64,000 nucleotides of DNA from Melieria omissa. Its lineage: Eukaryota > Arthropoda > Insecta > Diptera > Ulidiidae. The stretch covers positions 38,137,348-38,201,347 of the forward strand of contig OZ020268.1 of the NCBI GenBank assembly GCA_963971225.1. Reading direction: 5' to 3'. Shown one piece after another: positions 46,937-58,041 of this stretch (within the stretch, counting starts at the first letter, position 1; each line of letters begins with the position of its first letter). A model generated the notes under the pieces. That model made no database searches. It was not told the origin of the DNA and was given only the letters and a program-made list of their open reading frames with translations. The translations under genes and the position numbers were made by a program.

Positions 46937-47080
46937 CGGGTTACGGCCTGCTGCAAAAGTTCTCTCCAGGCGGCTCTCTTCGCTGTTGTGCCTCTGTTCT
47001 CTAGTTGGTCACACCAAGAGATGATAGGGTGTCTTCAACTTGCTCCTTCCACCTGGGACACGGTCTCCCTCTTTGTGGTC
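46937..47080 (-). mobile_element. RTE-type LINE C-terminal fragment
   Basis: Minus-strand pieces read RGRPCPRWKEQVEDTLSSLG then VTN at the 47.0-47.07 kb end and, after a stop and a frameshift, KRAAWRELLQQAVTR at 46.94-46.98 kb. This order is the usual C-terminus of RTE-like non-LTR ORFs. It is a dead fragment. Confidence 0.7.
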
Positions 47081-47270
47081 GAGCGTCAACTACTGCGTCG
47101 AACTCCTTTCTCGCCGAAGCCCCATTGTTTAGTTATCTGTTCCTGTTCTTATTGTATTTCGATCTCTATGTCTGCGTACTAAAGTCCTGCATGAATATAT
47201 TCATTTTGGCGACTACACTACTGTACATACTGTACGGGTACTTGGTATTCGAAGAATGTGTACAACGAAA

Positions 47271-47316
47271 CGAATAGAAACGAGAACCAGCGAGCGTTGC
47301 TTCTCGTTTCTATTCG
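47271..47316. repeat. Perfect 16-bp hairpin inside the hAT-like MITE
   Basis: CGAATAGAAACGAGAA (47271-47286) and its exact reverse complement (47301-47316), with a 14-base loop. Confidence 0.95.
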
Positions 47317-47395
47317 TATTCGGTGAATAGCGAACACTGCAGTGCTCGTATTCGGTGAGAAGCGAATACTGCAGTGCTCGTATTCGGTAATCGAG
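47316..47395. repeat. 32-bp tandem repeat, 2.5 copies
   Basis: GTATTCGGTGA(A/G)(T/A)AGCGAA starts at 47316 and 47348, with a partial third unit at 47380; each full unit contains CACTGCAGTGCTC or TACTGCAGTGCTC. It overlaps the end of the hairpin by one base. Confidence 0.9.
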
Positions 47396-47859
47396 AACTT
47401 TGCGAAGTATTCGAAGATCAACAGTTTCATCGAATATTTTTACGCGCAGTATGTCACTTTTCCATGTTTATACTTGTGGTGCGGTTGAAGTTGCTTATAA
47501 GTTAATACGCAAAATGGAAATTATTTAAGAAAGTAACATAACAAATATGTAAATAAATATTAGTATACAACATAAATATCTCTAAATAATCTTAGGAATA
47601 TTAAAACGAGTATATTCGAATATTCAAGCAGTTTGTACTATTATTCGAATGCTTTTGTCCTCGTTTTCCCGGTTCGAGCGAATATGAATAAATAGTGTAC
47701 GTCTACTCGTTTATGTTCGGAGCTTACTCGTACTCGAAGAGAGCGTACTCGTATTCATTCGGACTGGTCCGCCGAGATGAAGTGAAGTATTCTATTCAAA
47801 AGCATTTGAATGTTTTCGAATAGCAAAAATGAATACTCGTGCAGGACTCTACTGCGTAC

Positions 47860-49429
47860 ATAGTTGTTGTCTTCGTAGTTATTCATTCGATTTTACAAAA
47901 TGCGTCTTTTTCACTTCAAAACATTGAATAAAAACAAATTTCCAACGTCATCACTGATCAATGCGGGTCCCTTGCGATCTGTCAACTGCCTCAACTTCAA
48001 CTTGCGCTCATTTTAATCAGCGTCTTTAGCCTCAATTGACCGCAATTCAATTAGCCAATTCTCCATTAGCGCTTCACCCACCGATTAGTCATTTTTCAAA
48101 CATCGCGTCAAACTTCTTCGTTATTACAAAAACTTGTTGTTGTAATCGCGGTAATCACTAATTAATAGCGCACACCAACTTCATTGAACACAGTTTCAAA
48201 CTTCGTACAAGTTTCGCGCCCGCAGCAAATGCCGCATGCAGCGCGTTGTGCGTAACGCAAACGTGTATCGGTATGAAATTTGTATTTTATGCTTTTTTTT
48301 ATTTATTACAGCAAATAAATATAATAATAATAAAAATCGAGCATATTAAAATGCCGGCTAATTGCAGACACTTCAAGGAGAAAAAACGCTTACGTGCAGC
48401 GCGACGAGAGGCGTAAAAAAACGTGAACCGTTTATGCTCCGCCAGTTGTTGCATTTTAAATTAATGTTGTTTTCGAGTTGTACAAGAAAAGTTGAAGCCC
48501 TTGAAATATCTTCAGGGTTTGTGTTTTTTCACTCGTTCGAGATGTGTGTGTGTGTGTGTATGTGTCGACTGGCGAGCGGCCAGTCGACTCAATGCAAGTG
48601 CACCAAAAGTTGTTGTTTGGAAATTTACTCATATAAATTGTTGATTAAGTATTTATTTGGGTTGGATCTTGATGCTCAGTGCAACAAGGTCGTTCAAGGC
48701 GGTTGAGTTTTTGTGCCATAAATTATGTTTTATGCTTCGTACAGTGGGTGCTGCATGGGTCAGTGCTGTTAGAGTGACCGTATTCTAAAAAAGAACTCTT
48801 TCGATTGTTGTGAACACACAATAGGCCTCAGGAAATGTTTGCTTTGACAGTTGATGTTCGTATTTATGACATTTCGGTTCCGGTTAAGTTATAAAGTGCG
48901 GCGTTAACCCTGACAAATGATTTTTCACAGATATTTCAGAACGTACATTTTATTACCTCTCTTCCTTGATTGCTTAGTAGCATTTATAACACCGTGCGAC
49001 AAAAATGGAAACATTTTTTCACACTGGAAAAAATTCATATGGGCGTGAAACTGGAGACCAAACATAGTAATATTGCGTACTCAGTTTTTCATTTCTACAT
49101 CCTTTGTCCTTTTAAAAGGACTTCAAAATTTTGAAGGAGATAAAAAATAAAAAAAAATATAAAAAATACTTAACCTCATTAAAATATGGCGATATGTATA
49201 TTAAATGAAAGAGGAAAGGCTCAAGAATTTTAATAAAATTGATTTTTTATCTATTTGTAAAAAAAGGATATGAAAACGGTCCTTTGAAAATTTTAGTCCT
49301 TTATATCCTTGAAAATTTATGTACAATTTTCTTGAAAAGTAAGTATGTTAAAACCCAAAATATCCTTGATTACGTATCCTTGATCCAGTGTTCAAACGGG
49401 TTACCCGGGGAAATACCCGGAGTCATGGC
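47860..49429. other. Intergenic; (TG)n at 48544-48559
   Basis: No gene recognised. A short (TG)n microsatellite is the only defined feature. The ORF at 48362-48706 has no motif. Confidence 0.45.
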
Positions 49430-49605
49430 AGAAAGCTGTTCATCTCCACTGAGCAATTACCGAAAAAGTATCGGTAAAATAAAACCACACATGCCACGTT
49501 TCGACGATGCTCCAAGGAGTCAATAGAGCTGGATGCCCTACTGTCCCCTATAAGTTTAATCGCACGGTTTTGCACCAGATCCAGGAGCTCGAAATGGGTT
49601 TTTGA
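49430..49605 (-). mobile_element. LINE C-terminal fragment (LDLVQNRAIKLIGD type)
   Basis: A clean minus-strand frame of about 57 codons reads HFELLDLVQNRAIKLIGDSR then ASSSIDSLEHRRNVACVVLF and YRYFFGNCSVEM before a stop. This is the typical ORF2 C-terminal segment of insect non-LTR elements (LD-VQ-RA-LIGD ... SLEHRR ... LFYRY). It is isolated and truncated at both ends. Confidence 0.78.
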
Positions 49606-50219
49606 TAATAGACCTTCACTTTATGGCTTTGTAATTATATTACATTATATTTTGTTCTTATATTAGATATAGAAAGGCATTCTAAGCAATCATTATTTCA
49701 CCAGCTCCAGGCAAATCGGCCAACCAGCTTAACCCAACCTAACAATGGGATAAAGTTATATCGCAGAGTTTTTCTAAAGTTAACTAAAAAACTACTGTTA
49801 ATTTTCATGCTAACTCGCAGAATTTGTTAGGTGTTTGAAATATTTGGATATGGACTAAAGGTGGTCTTGATTACAGTCTTGTGGCCCTAATTATAGTCTT
49901 GGAATCTAACTCAATAAAGATTAAAAAATTGTTAAAAGCTACAAGTCACGAAACTCTCATTGGAACTGTTAAAAACTTCACAGATATCCAACAATTATTA
50001 GCAATATCATTATTTCGATATTATTAAAAACTTTGAAAACTAGATAGAAAATTTCAGAAATCTGATTGAAAATAGTTTTCCCTGCTTATCGTTTGGTTTC
50101 TTTATCGTTACAAGAACTTTGCTGGAATAATTTGTTTTCATTAGTTTGAAAACTCTCCAGTTAACTCTTCATAATAGAAAGCTCGCAAGTAACTTCGTAG
50201 ATTGTCCAAGAATGCAATA
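49606..50219. other. Intergenic, nothing recognised
   Basis: AT-rich with no supported feature. Confidence 0.45.
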
Positions 50220-50770
50220 TGAAGCTAAGGTCAGAAGAAGCTTAGGTCTGGGAAGATGACTTGCAGTCTCCTTCTCCTCTTCACTGAGGCAACAGCGGAA
50301 ATAGTCCCAACTTTCAAGGCCTTGTCTACTATACTAATGTGCTTTTTCTAGCTTAAGCAAGGAGAAGGATGTTGAATTCCCAATTAAATAGTAAACAAAA
50401 CCCATCTACTCAGTTTTGGATATTTCCATATGTTAGGTTAGTTTAAATTGGCTATCAGGGCGCAGGACACGCTTAGGTCATAGATGGACCGATTGTAATA
50501 CCACAAGTAAAGGGAAGAACAGTGAAAAGTACTTTATACAAGTCGAAAGCCTACTCGAGCCAGAGTGATTAGAGAATGAACTTCCACAAGTCTCTAATGT
50601 CAAACAAATCATCAAAGAAAGGAAAGCCTAACCATTGCTTCAGTGTCTTTAGAAAGCCATACACTGTCTGGGAACATGACTTGCAGTCTCTTTCTGCTCT
50701 TCCTTAAGACAACTGCGGCAATAGTTTCAACTATCAAAACTTGGTCTGCCAGCATTGCGTCCAAATAGAC
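50220..50770 (-). mobile_element. LINE 3'-end fragments, minus orientation
   Basis: Two pieces contain the reverse of a CCLSEEKETASHL-like Cys/Glu-rich motif (about 50245-50300 and 50660-50725). Between them (about 50455-50590) is the reverse of the GTGGTATTACAAT ... TCTATGACCTAAG tail and of the TTTCGACTTGTAT block. They are the opposite-strand counterpart of 52210-53120. Confidence 0.68.
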
Positions 50771-52209
50771 AAAATTCTATTAAAATTGCCACAGCTGTGC
50801 TAATCAGCTTTTTTGCTACACCAAATTAATTGATTTTTTATATTCTATGATAATTTATTCACGTTAATAATTCTTCATCTTCACTCAAATAATTATAATC
50901 AATGACTAAAGCATTTCTAACTTCCGTTTAAAAAGTTAATAAAGGAAAGAAATTATAACCATTTATAGCTCAACTATTCTCAGCCAACCTTCAACTACTG
51001 AAATTACTTAATCATTGTTGCAAACAATAAATTAAGTTAACATTTTTTTCCTAAAAATGTATGAAAACATCTAAAGACGCACAAACTGTACACATTTTCA
51101 AAATAGCAAATTGATTCCATGATAAGAATTGCTTTAGTCCTCAACACACTCTGCATAAAGCAGACCTTTTCAAAGTCAAAACACACTTATTTCTCACAAT
51201 TTGTGCGCACTTTTGTTAAATTACAACAACAAAAAAACTACAAAGCAACACGCAAGTTTACATAGTCACTTAATTTAATGCCCAACAAAAGTGAGATTGA
51301 AACCAAAAAGATTCACAAAAAAGAAACTAGAACACAAGATCGAGCAGTCTTAGTCCAAAAGTTGAGCACGAGAAAAAAAAATTAAATCCCAAAGAATGCT
51401 AATTTTTATGGATCAAGCGACGACGCTAGTAAACATTCGACCTTCAGCGACGTGAACGTGTTGCGTTTTCCTCAGCTTTGGCTAACGAATTTTAGGCGTT
51501 CGACGCTTACGTAAGCGGACCAGCAGCAGTTTTACGAAAATTTGCCCAAAGCTGTCTAATTTTAAAGAGTACAAAAAGCTGCTAAGCCTTGTTGCGATGT
51601 TGCAAGTCAACAAACTGGCTGCCGTTGGGCAATTAACGCAAATTCTAAATGCAAATTTGTTATGATAATTGCGCGCATGAGACCTACGAGCTCAGTGTAG
51701 AGTTGCTGTAGATTTGAGACAACATTGTTTTAGCTTATTAGAATCAAGCGAGCGCTAAGCAGAATGTGAGAAGCGGCGAAGAAGCCGCTGCGAAACCAGT
51801 TCAACTGGAATGAACATCTTTTTTTGGCAATGTTCGCTTAGAGGAAGATTTCCGAATTTGCATAGAACAAAGGAATTTTAACTGTAGTTGATTTTTTATT
51901 TCAATATATTTATGTGTGTAGAAGCCTAAAGGAAATTGGGCACCAGGTCTAAGACTTGGAAATTAATTAAATGCAATTTGTGATGGTTGGGATTTAATGT
52001 TTTTTTGACGATTGATTTGAACGGAAATGTGTGGTGCAATGCATCTATGTTGTGGCTATGTTAAGAATGACAGATAAAGCCAATGGAATTGACTACTTAA
52101 AGATTAGTTTAAGATAATGGACCATAAAGTGCAGTAAATTAGAAATTTGTGCAAATTTTTGAGCATTTATAGTTGAAATGAGCTTTAAGTGCTGATTTGA
52201 AATAACAGC
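50771..52209. other. Spacer between oppositely oriented LINE pieces
   Basis: AT-rich. About 51.4-51.8 kb is somewhat G+C-richer. No gene recognised. Confidence 0.45.
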
Positions 52210-53120
52210 TCGAAATTCCAATTGAAAGTTGTTCACTAATCACCCGAGTAGTCTTTCGACTTGTATGAAGTGTTTTTTCCTGTCCTTCCCTTTAGTTGTG
52301 GTATCACAATCAGTCCATCTATGACCTAAGTGGATCCTTAACGTTTTAAACTATGTAAATTCTGAACTTTTGACTGTACATTTTCAATGTTTACTTATAT
52401 AAATATCCAAAACTGAGTAGATGGGTTTTGTTTACTATTTATTTGGGAATTCAACATCTTTCTCCTTGCTTAAGCTAGAAAAAGCAAGGAAATCAAAAGA
52501 GTATAGTAGACAAGACCTTGACAGTTGAGACTATTGTCGCTGTTGCCTCAGTGAAGAGGAGGAGGAGACTGTAAATCATCTTGCCGGACAGTGTATGGCT
52601 CTCTCCAGACACTGGATCAATACTTAGGCGTTCCCTTCTTTAACGACATGTTTGACTTCAGTTCAGATCAGTTGTCATTAGAGACTTTCAGAGGTTCATT
52701 CACTAATCACCCTGGCTCAAGTAGCCTTTCGACTTGTATGAAGTAATTTTCGTCCTCCTATGAACTCCTCCTAAAATATGGTTGTTGTTTGTGATTTGTT
52801 TGGGAATTCAACATCCTTTTCCTTTAGTACAGTAGACTAGGCCTTGACAGTTGAGACTTTTGCCGCTGTTGCCTCCGTGAAGAGGAAGAGGAGACTGTAA
52901 GTCATCTTCTCTGTCACTGTTCGGCTCTTTGAGGACACTGAAGCAATGCTTAACTTTCCCTTCTTTAATAACTTGTAGGGTCTCAAATCAGTTGACATTT
53001 GAGACTTGTGGTTCAGTCAGAAATGACTGGCTTAAGTGTTAGTTTGAATATTGCAGGAAGTGGTTTTCGCCCTCTCTTTTTTACTTGTGGTATCTCAGTG
53101 GCCCCAGTTCTCTTTTGTCT
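52210..53120 (+). mobile_element. LINE 3'-end fragments, plus orientation (tandem)
   Basis: A tail piece (TTTCGACTTGTATGAAGT, then GTGGTATCACAATCAGTCC and GACCTAAGTGG, about 52250-52335) is followed by two longer pieces carrying CRCCLSEEEEETVNHL (about 52535-52580) and a similar CCLREEEEETVSHL-type block (about 52865-52910), each leading to the CGACTTGTATGAAG or equivalent tail. The frames are broken. Confidence 0.7.
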
Positions 53121-53399
53121 CATTTGTATGAATTCAAAGCTAAAAAGTTAGGCCAAAGAGGCTCATTATAAATAACACAGTTTCTTGGACTCATATCCCC
53201 TACTTAATTACTAGTTTGAGCTTCTAACGAAACACACATACACACAAACACAGTAGACTCTAAAATGTCATTTGATTTATTGATTTATTTCAGCATAGAA
53301 GATTGCTCTTTTAAATGCTAAAAAAATATATTAAAACATTAAATATTTGGAAAATGATAAGAAATACAGAAGAAAACAGAGAAAGAGAGATGTGTACAT
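53121..53399. other. Intergenic, nothing recognised
   Basis: No supported feature. Confidence 0.4.
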
Positions 53400-53600
53400 T
53401 CGCCGTTTAGATTCTCTTACTGTTTGTTGGAAAAAGAACTCACAAAGATGAATCTTTCTTCTCCTCGAGAGTGCAGGACAAGTACATAAAAGATGAAGGA
53501 CATCTTCCTTCTTATTCTCAGAGATGCTGCTTTTGTATTCAGAACAATAGACAACAAAGATTTCTACTGCTGTGTGCACATCAAAGAATTGGAGAAGATC
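53400..53600 (-). mobile_element. LINE Cys-rich C-terminal remnant
   Basis: The minus-strand frame includes KKEDVLHLLCTCPALSRRRK then IHLCEFF. This is the same CTCPALS-RRK signature as in the 35-kb LINE fragment. The rest of the ORF is unrelated. Confidence 0.62.
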
Positions 53601-55420
53601 TCCATCACCTCCACCTCCTCCACTTGTCATCATATTTCCTCTTAAGACAAACTTTGCTTCCTTTTTATTTCCTTACGAGCATTAACAAGCCTCACTGTTG
53701 GATCGGTCTCTACGTTTTCCATCAAAGTTGTTACAAAAACAACATCTCATGCTCCAAGGTTGCATTAAATTAATCCATAATTATGCACTTTTTTATGAAA
53801 TAATTTTCTTCATTGAAATCTCTCGGCGAAAGTGATCTCATCCGACGTATAACAGTGTTGCATTTGATTCGAACAAACTGTGCGCACGTGAGTTATTAAA
53901 AACGCATATCATTGTTTTGACCATCATTAAGCCTACTTTCTGTCTTTTGGCCATCATTTTCCAAACGCAATTGCAGTGATATGCCGTCGCGTGGCATTTA
54001 AAGTGGCCCTAAGCCACACAATCGGATTTCGTAATCGCTGATGACCAACGTCAGTTGAGCTGCCAAACAGCTGGAAGCACTTTGGCCGCTGTGCTGTAAA
54101 ATCAAAAAGAAAGTTGCCACTTTTAAAAATTACCACAAATATTGCAAACACACGCAAACACACACACACACATGTTGTTTACACATACAAGGAGGCGAGC
54201 TTTGCTTATTGAGAAAAACAAAAATTGAAAACTAAATCACGAAGCGCCCATTTCTTGGTGCATCGAAGACAAAGCAGACAACCAAAAAATTGCTACCTCT
54301 TCCGCTTGAAATACAAAACAATAAAACAAAAAATGTCGTAATTTTATTTACATTAATTTTGAACATGCTGTGAATTTATAACAACAACACATTTGTATAC
54401 AAAACAAAAATTACTTTTACTTTCCGCTGTTTATTTCATATTCAATGATTTCTTGTCTCAAAGCAAAACACAAACAATTGAAACTAAACGGATTAGTTTT
54501 ATAAAAATTCGTTTTCTTTTGATTTACTCAAAACTAGCAAAGTGTGATTCAACAATTTCGATGCTAAACAATTGGCAACAACAAAAAAAACAACAACTTT
54601 TCGCTGTTGGCCGATCTGCTGGAAGCTGTGTGGATTTGTCATGGAAATTGCTGAATTGTGGTGGGGAAACAACGTCAAAAGCATTTTGTGGTGAGGTGCC
54701 CTGAGGTGCAGCGGCGACTGAAGATGAGCAAAGACGTGCGAGTGGCTCGCAGCCATTTGACTGGTTTCTGGGCGCTGTTTAGGCGGTGTGATTTTTTGTT
54801 ATTGTTGTTGTCATTCATAGATACTATGCGGTAACTATTGGCATTGGTGTTGTTATTGTTTCGTATTATTGTTGCATGTATTTGTATGTGAGTGTGTGCG
54901 TGTGTTATACTTGAATTAAATAATTTTATTGGCATAAAAAAACTATATCTTTCGGCAACTGGCATCTTGCTCGATTTGCCGTCATCACTGTTGAGCGTGT
55001 TTTGAGAAGCGATTAAGATTGAAAGTGTCTTGTTCGCCAGATTGTCGGGGCTTGTGTGCTGCTGATGAGTTGATGTCATTTGTGGCCATTGTTGCTGTTG
55101 CGCTGCGGATCTGAGATATTCGCCAATGATTCGGCATTAAAAAATACAAAGAATCATAGCAAAATTTGTAAAAAGTATAATCATAGAAAAAACACTCTGC
55201 TCTAAAAAGTTTACTTAAAATTTGATTTAAAAAATTGAGCTAATAAAAAGTGTACTTCAAAGTTGATTTAAGAGGGATTTGTTTGGTTTTTGTTACCACT
55301 TTCGTTATACACTTTTTCTTTACGTAGTGAAGTTTGTTTGAGTTGGTAATGAGAAATATCTTTCAATGCTTTAATGCTTGTTTTTCTCTTAGATCCGCCA
55401 TAGATCCGTTTCTTAGATCC
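53601..55420. other. Intergenic/intronic, no gene recognised
   Basis: CA- and GTT-type low-complexity runs. The ORF at 54675-55079 on the minus strand is Asn/His-rich low complexity without splice support. Confidence 0.4.
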
Positions 55421-55429
55421 GCCTTGCCA

Positions 55430-55922
55430 GCGTATTTTCAGGCAAACGGGCACACTGGATCAAGACAGCGCAACCTCTGCAATTTCATATGCTTGACAAC
55501 GTCCATGTCTCCTTATAGCTCATACCGCTCGATGTTCCATCAAATAGGGTACTCATCTCCCACGTTCCAAGAGAATCGAAGATCTTGCAGAGTATCTTCA
55601 CGACTTCAAGGCACTTTCATCGGAGGTTCAAGATTCTGCAAGAATGGGGATGATAAATGCTTTGGTTCACCGAGAGAGGGCCCTACTTCTCAACTGTCGA
55701 GCCCATAGCCCTGTTGGCAAGAGTTATTCTCCATTTAATTTTCAAACTGACGTCGTTTTTGGTGTTAATGCTGGTATCACGAAAGAAAAAGTACTTCACC
55801 ACTTCGAAATTATAACTGCCAAAACTTGTTTGCTTGCAATTTGTTCACATTGTTCCACTATTCAGCCACGAGGGACCATGAGGAGTCCATGTGGTGACTT
55901 GAAACTTTTTGGCATTAACTAG
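55430..55922 (+). other. Unidentified decayed coding-like stretch
   Basis: Two overlapping plus-strand frames show protein-like composition. The second reads EYLHDFKALSSEVQDSARM, then INALVHRERALLLNCRAHSP and SPFNFQTDVVFGVNAGITKE. They could be joined by a frameshift near 55590-55640, which suggests a decayed mobile-element or host ORF. I do not recognise the family. Confidence 0.35.
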
Positions 55923-56130
55923 ATTCAAAGTCACACTATCAGATAATTTGCTCGCTCTGATTTATTGAGTTGAATTCTTATCCACAATTCACGGACAGTT
56001 TCAGTTTGATACACCAACTTAGTTGACCATAATAACCAGTTTGAATGAACTTTAGACATGCTTAACTTAGCTGTGGTCTCATTCTTTTCCGGATTGTTTT
56101 AAAAGAACAAGTCTTCTTCTTCTCTGTCTT

Positions 56131-56190
56131 TATGATAAGACTAGCAAAGCTCCGCGGCTTTATTATAAGACTAGCAAAGCCTCGCGGCTT
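56131..56190. repeat. 30-bp tandem duplication
   Basis: TA(T/-)GATAAGACTAGCAAAGC-type unit ending CGCGGCTT, twice in a row with four substitutions. Confidence 0.9.
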
Positions 56191-56229
56191 TGCATGCAAG
56201 TTTGGGCCAATAGACCCAATAAATCAAAA

Positions 56230-57065
56230 TTCTCTTAACCTTTTGTTGGCCCCGTTAGATTTTTATTAAAAAAAATCTAGCCTAATTACTTCTCATTTAA
56301 GGCGCTTTTGCCATATTTTGAGTTAATAGACCTCTTTAATCATATATCCCCTTACAAACTCTTAACCCATCGTTGACCCAGTCAGCGACTTGCTGATTTA
56401 TTTATCATTTAAAGCAGTTTCTCAGTTTCACCAAATTTGAAGTAAAAACCCCATTAAATCATGTTTTTCCATTCAAATTTTTAACCCTTAGTTTACCTTG
56501 TCAGATTTCGATTTTCTAAAAATTTAAAAACATGTGTTTAATTATTTTATATTCTAAATGTTTTCATTAATTTTGAAATCAATCGACCCATCGGTTAATG
56601 TTTTGTTCATAGTCTTCCCATACACGCACCTTAACCCATTGTTGACACTGTTAAATTTAAATTTCTGAAAAATACCTGTCGAATTATTTATAATTTTAAG
56701 TGGTTTACTAAGTTTGAAGTCGAAAAACCTATTAAATAATGTCCCTATACAAACTTTTAACCCTTGGTTTACCCGTTTAAGTTCCGATTTTTACAAAAAT
56801 AAAAATATTTGTTATTTTAAGTGTTTTCACCAACTTTGGTACGGTGCATGTCTTTTTCATCTTTTTCTCTCTACGAACCTTAACCCATTTATGACTCTGT
56901 TAATGTTTGATTTTCGAAAAACTGAAGAATGTGTGTTGAATTATTTTTGTTTTGAAGCATTTAGCCCAACTTTGAAATCAATAGGTCTATTAAATCGGGT
57001 TTTTTCATACAACACCTTAACCCATGTTTTGGCCTTTTAGATCCCGAATTTCAAAACTCCTGTCT
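56230..57065. repeat. Degenerate ~125-bp tandem array, 7 units
   Basis: Starts of the form CTTAACCCAT.GTTGACCC followed by GTTANATTT occur near 56237, 56361, 56480, 56630, 56757, 56878 and 57016 (steps of about 119-150 bp). Each unit also has a TTTTCA(C/T)-AACTTTGAA block and a (A/T)TTAAAT(C/A)ATG(T/-) block. Strongly AT-rich. Confidence 0.75.
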
Positions 57066-57696
57066 TAACGAAGGTTAATTTTTCAAGATATATCTCCAGT
57101 TCAAATTTCATGTCTGTACCTTTAGCGGTTTGGGCTGGGCGATGATGAATCAGTCAGGACAAAATTATTTGTTGACAGATTACATTCTGTTTTAACTCAT
57201 TTCGTTATATTACATTCGTTCTTTTATATTCTGTTTTACATTATTTCGTTTCGGTTTGTCAGCAGTACGATCGGTTCTATCCAAGTCTCGTTGTTTTTTG
57301 AGCAATGTTTTATCTCTTGAACTATTAATTGAATAACTTAAAACTAATGCCTCAAACACATAGACGACGGCAGCGACACGATTGCATCTGTCAAATTATA
57401 GAATCGAAACATTTGTATGGAGACGATTAGTTTGATGGCAGCACGACCACCGACCACAGTTGCCGCTGTCGCCAAACATAGAACTATTCTCTATTCCGTA
57501 GGCAACAAAACCAAACAATTGGCATCAATTGCTGCTTCAGAACAAATATTTGTAATGGATGTTTTCCTTCTTTTTTGGCAACAATTAAAAATTTGTTAGG
57601 ATTTCAGTTGAAATTAAGTAGTTTTAAAAATTATTACAAATTGGCATTTCTTATAATTTGTTTTAATTAATTGCCGAAGCACTTTAAAGTTTGTGT
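57066..57696. other. Intergenic, nothing recognised
   Basis: No supportable feature between the array and the SINE. Confidence 0.45.
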
Positions 57697-58010
57697 TTCT
57701 TCTTCTTTTGGACTGGCACGACATCCCGATTACGAGACTAACCAACCGTGTTGTGCGTGCTAATTTTTTACAAGGTTGGAAGGGACCTACAGTTTTATGC
57801 CGATTCCGAACGGCGAGTTGGGAGCTTTTTCATAGGCAATTTTACTCTCAGAGGTTTGCCATTTCCTGCTGAGAGGACAGCCGCCGAAAGAAAAATTGTT
57901 GTTTTTTTCTTTTTTCGGTGTTAGCGCAACCGAGTATTGAACCTGGGGGTTCGAGCGTCGCATTTGACTCGCTGCCCAACGCACTAGCCAGCTGAGCTAC
58001 GGCGGCTCTG
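57697..58010 (-). mobile_element. tRNA-derived SINE, family B, copy 2
   Basis: Minus-strand copy of 6633-6983. The head TAGCTCAGCTGGCTAGTGCG lies at the 58.0-kb end; GGTTCAATACTCGG and the shared core CGCCGTTCGGAATCGGCAT follow; the tail is (AAG)n at the 57.70-kb end. No clear target duplication. Confidence 0.85.
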
Positions 58011-58041
58011 TGCTTAGGAGCTCAAAAATATGATTGTGAAC

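Larger units (their letters stand above)
47180..47851. mobile_element. hAT-like MITE (672 bp) with 8-bp target duplication
   Basis: Flanked by CTGCGTAC (47172-47179 and 47852-47859). The ends are TAAAGTCCTGCATGAATA and (reverse) TAGAGTCCTGCACGAGTATT. 8-bp duplications and TAGAG-like ends fit the hAT superfamily. The interior has no transposase but contains a perfect hairpin and a 32-bp tandem repeat. Confidence 0.85.
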
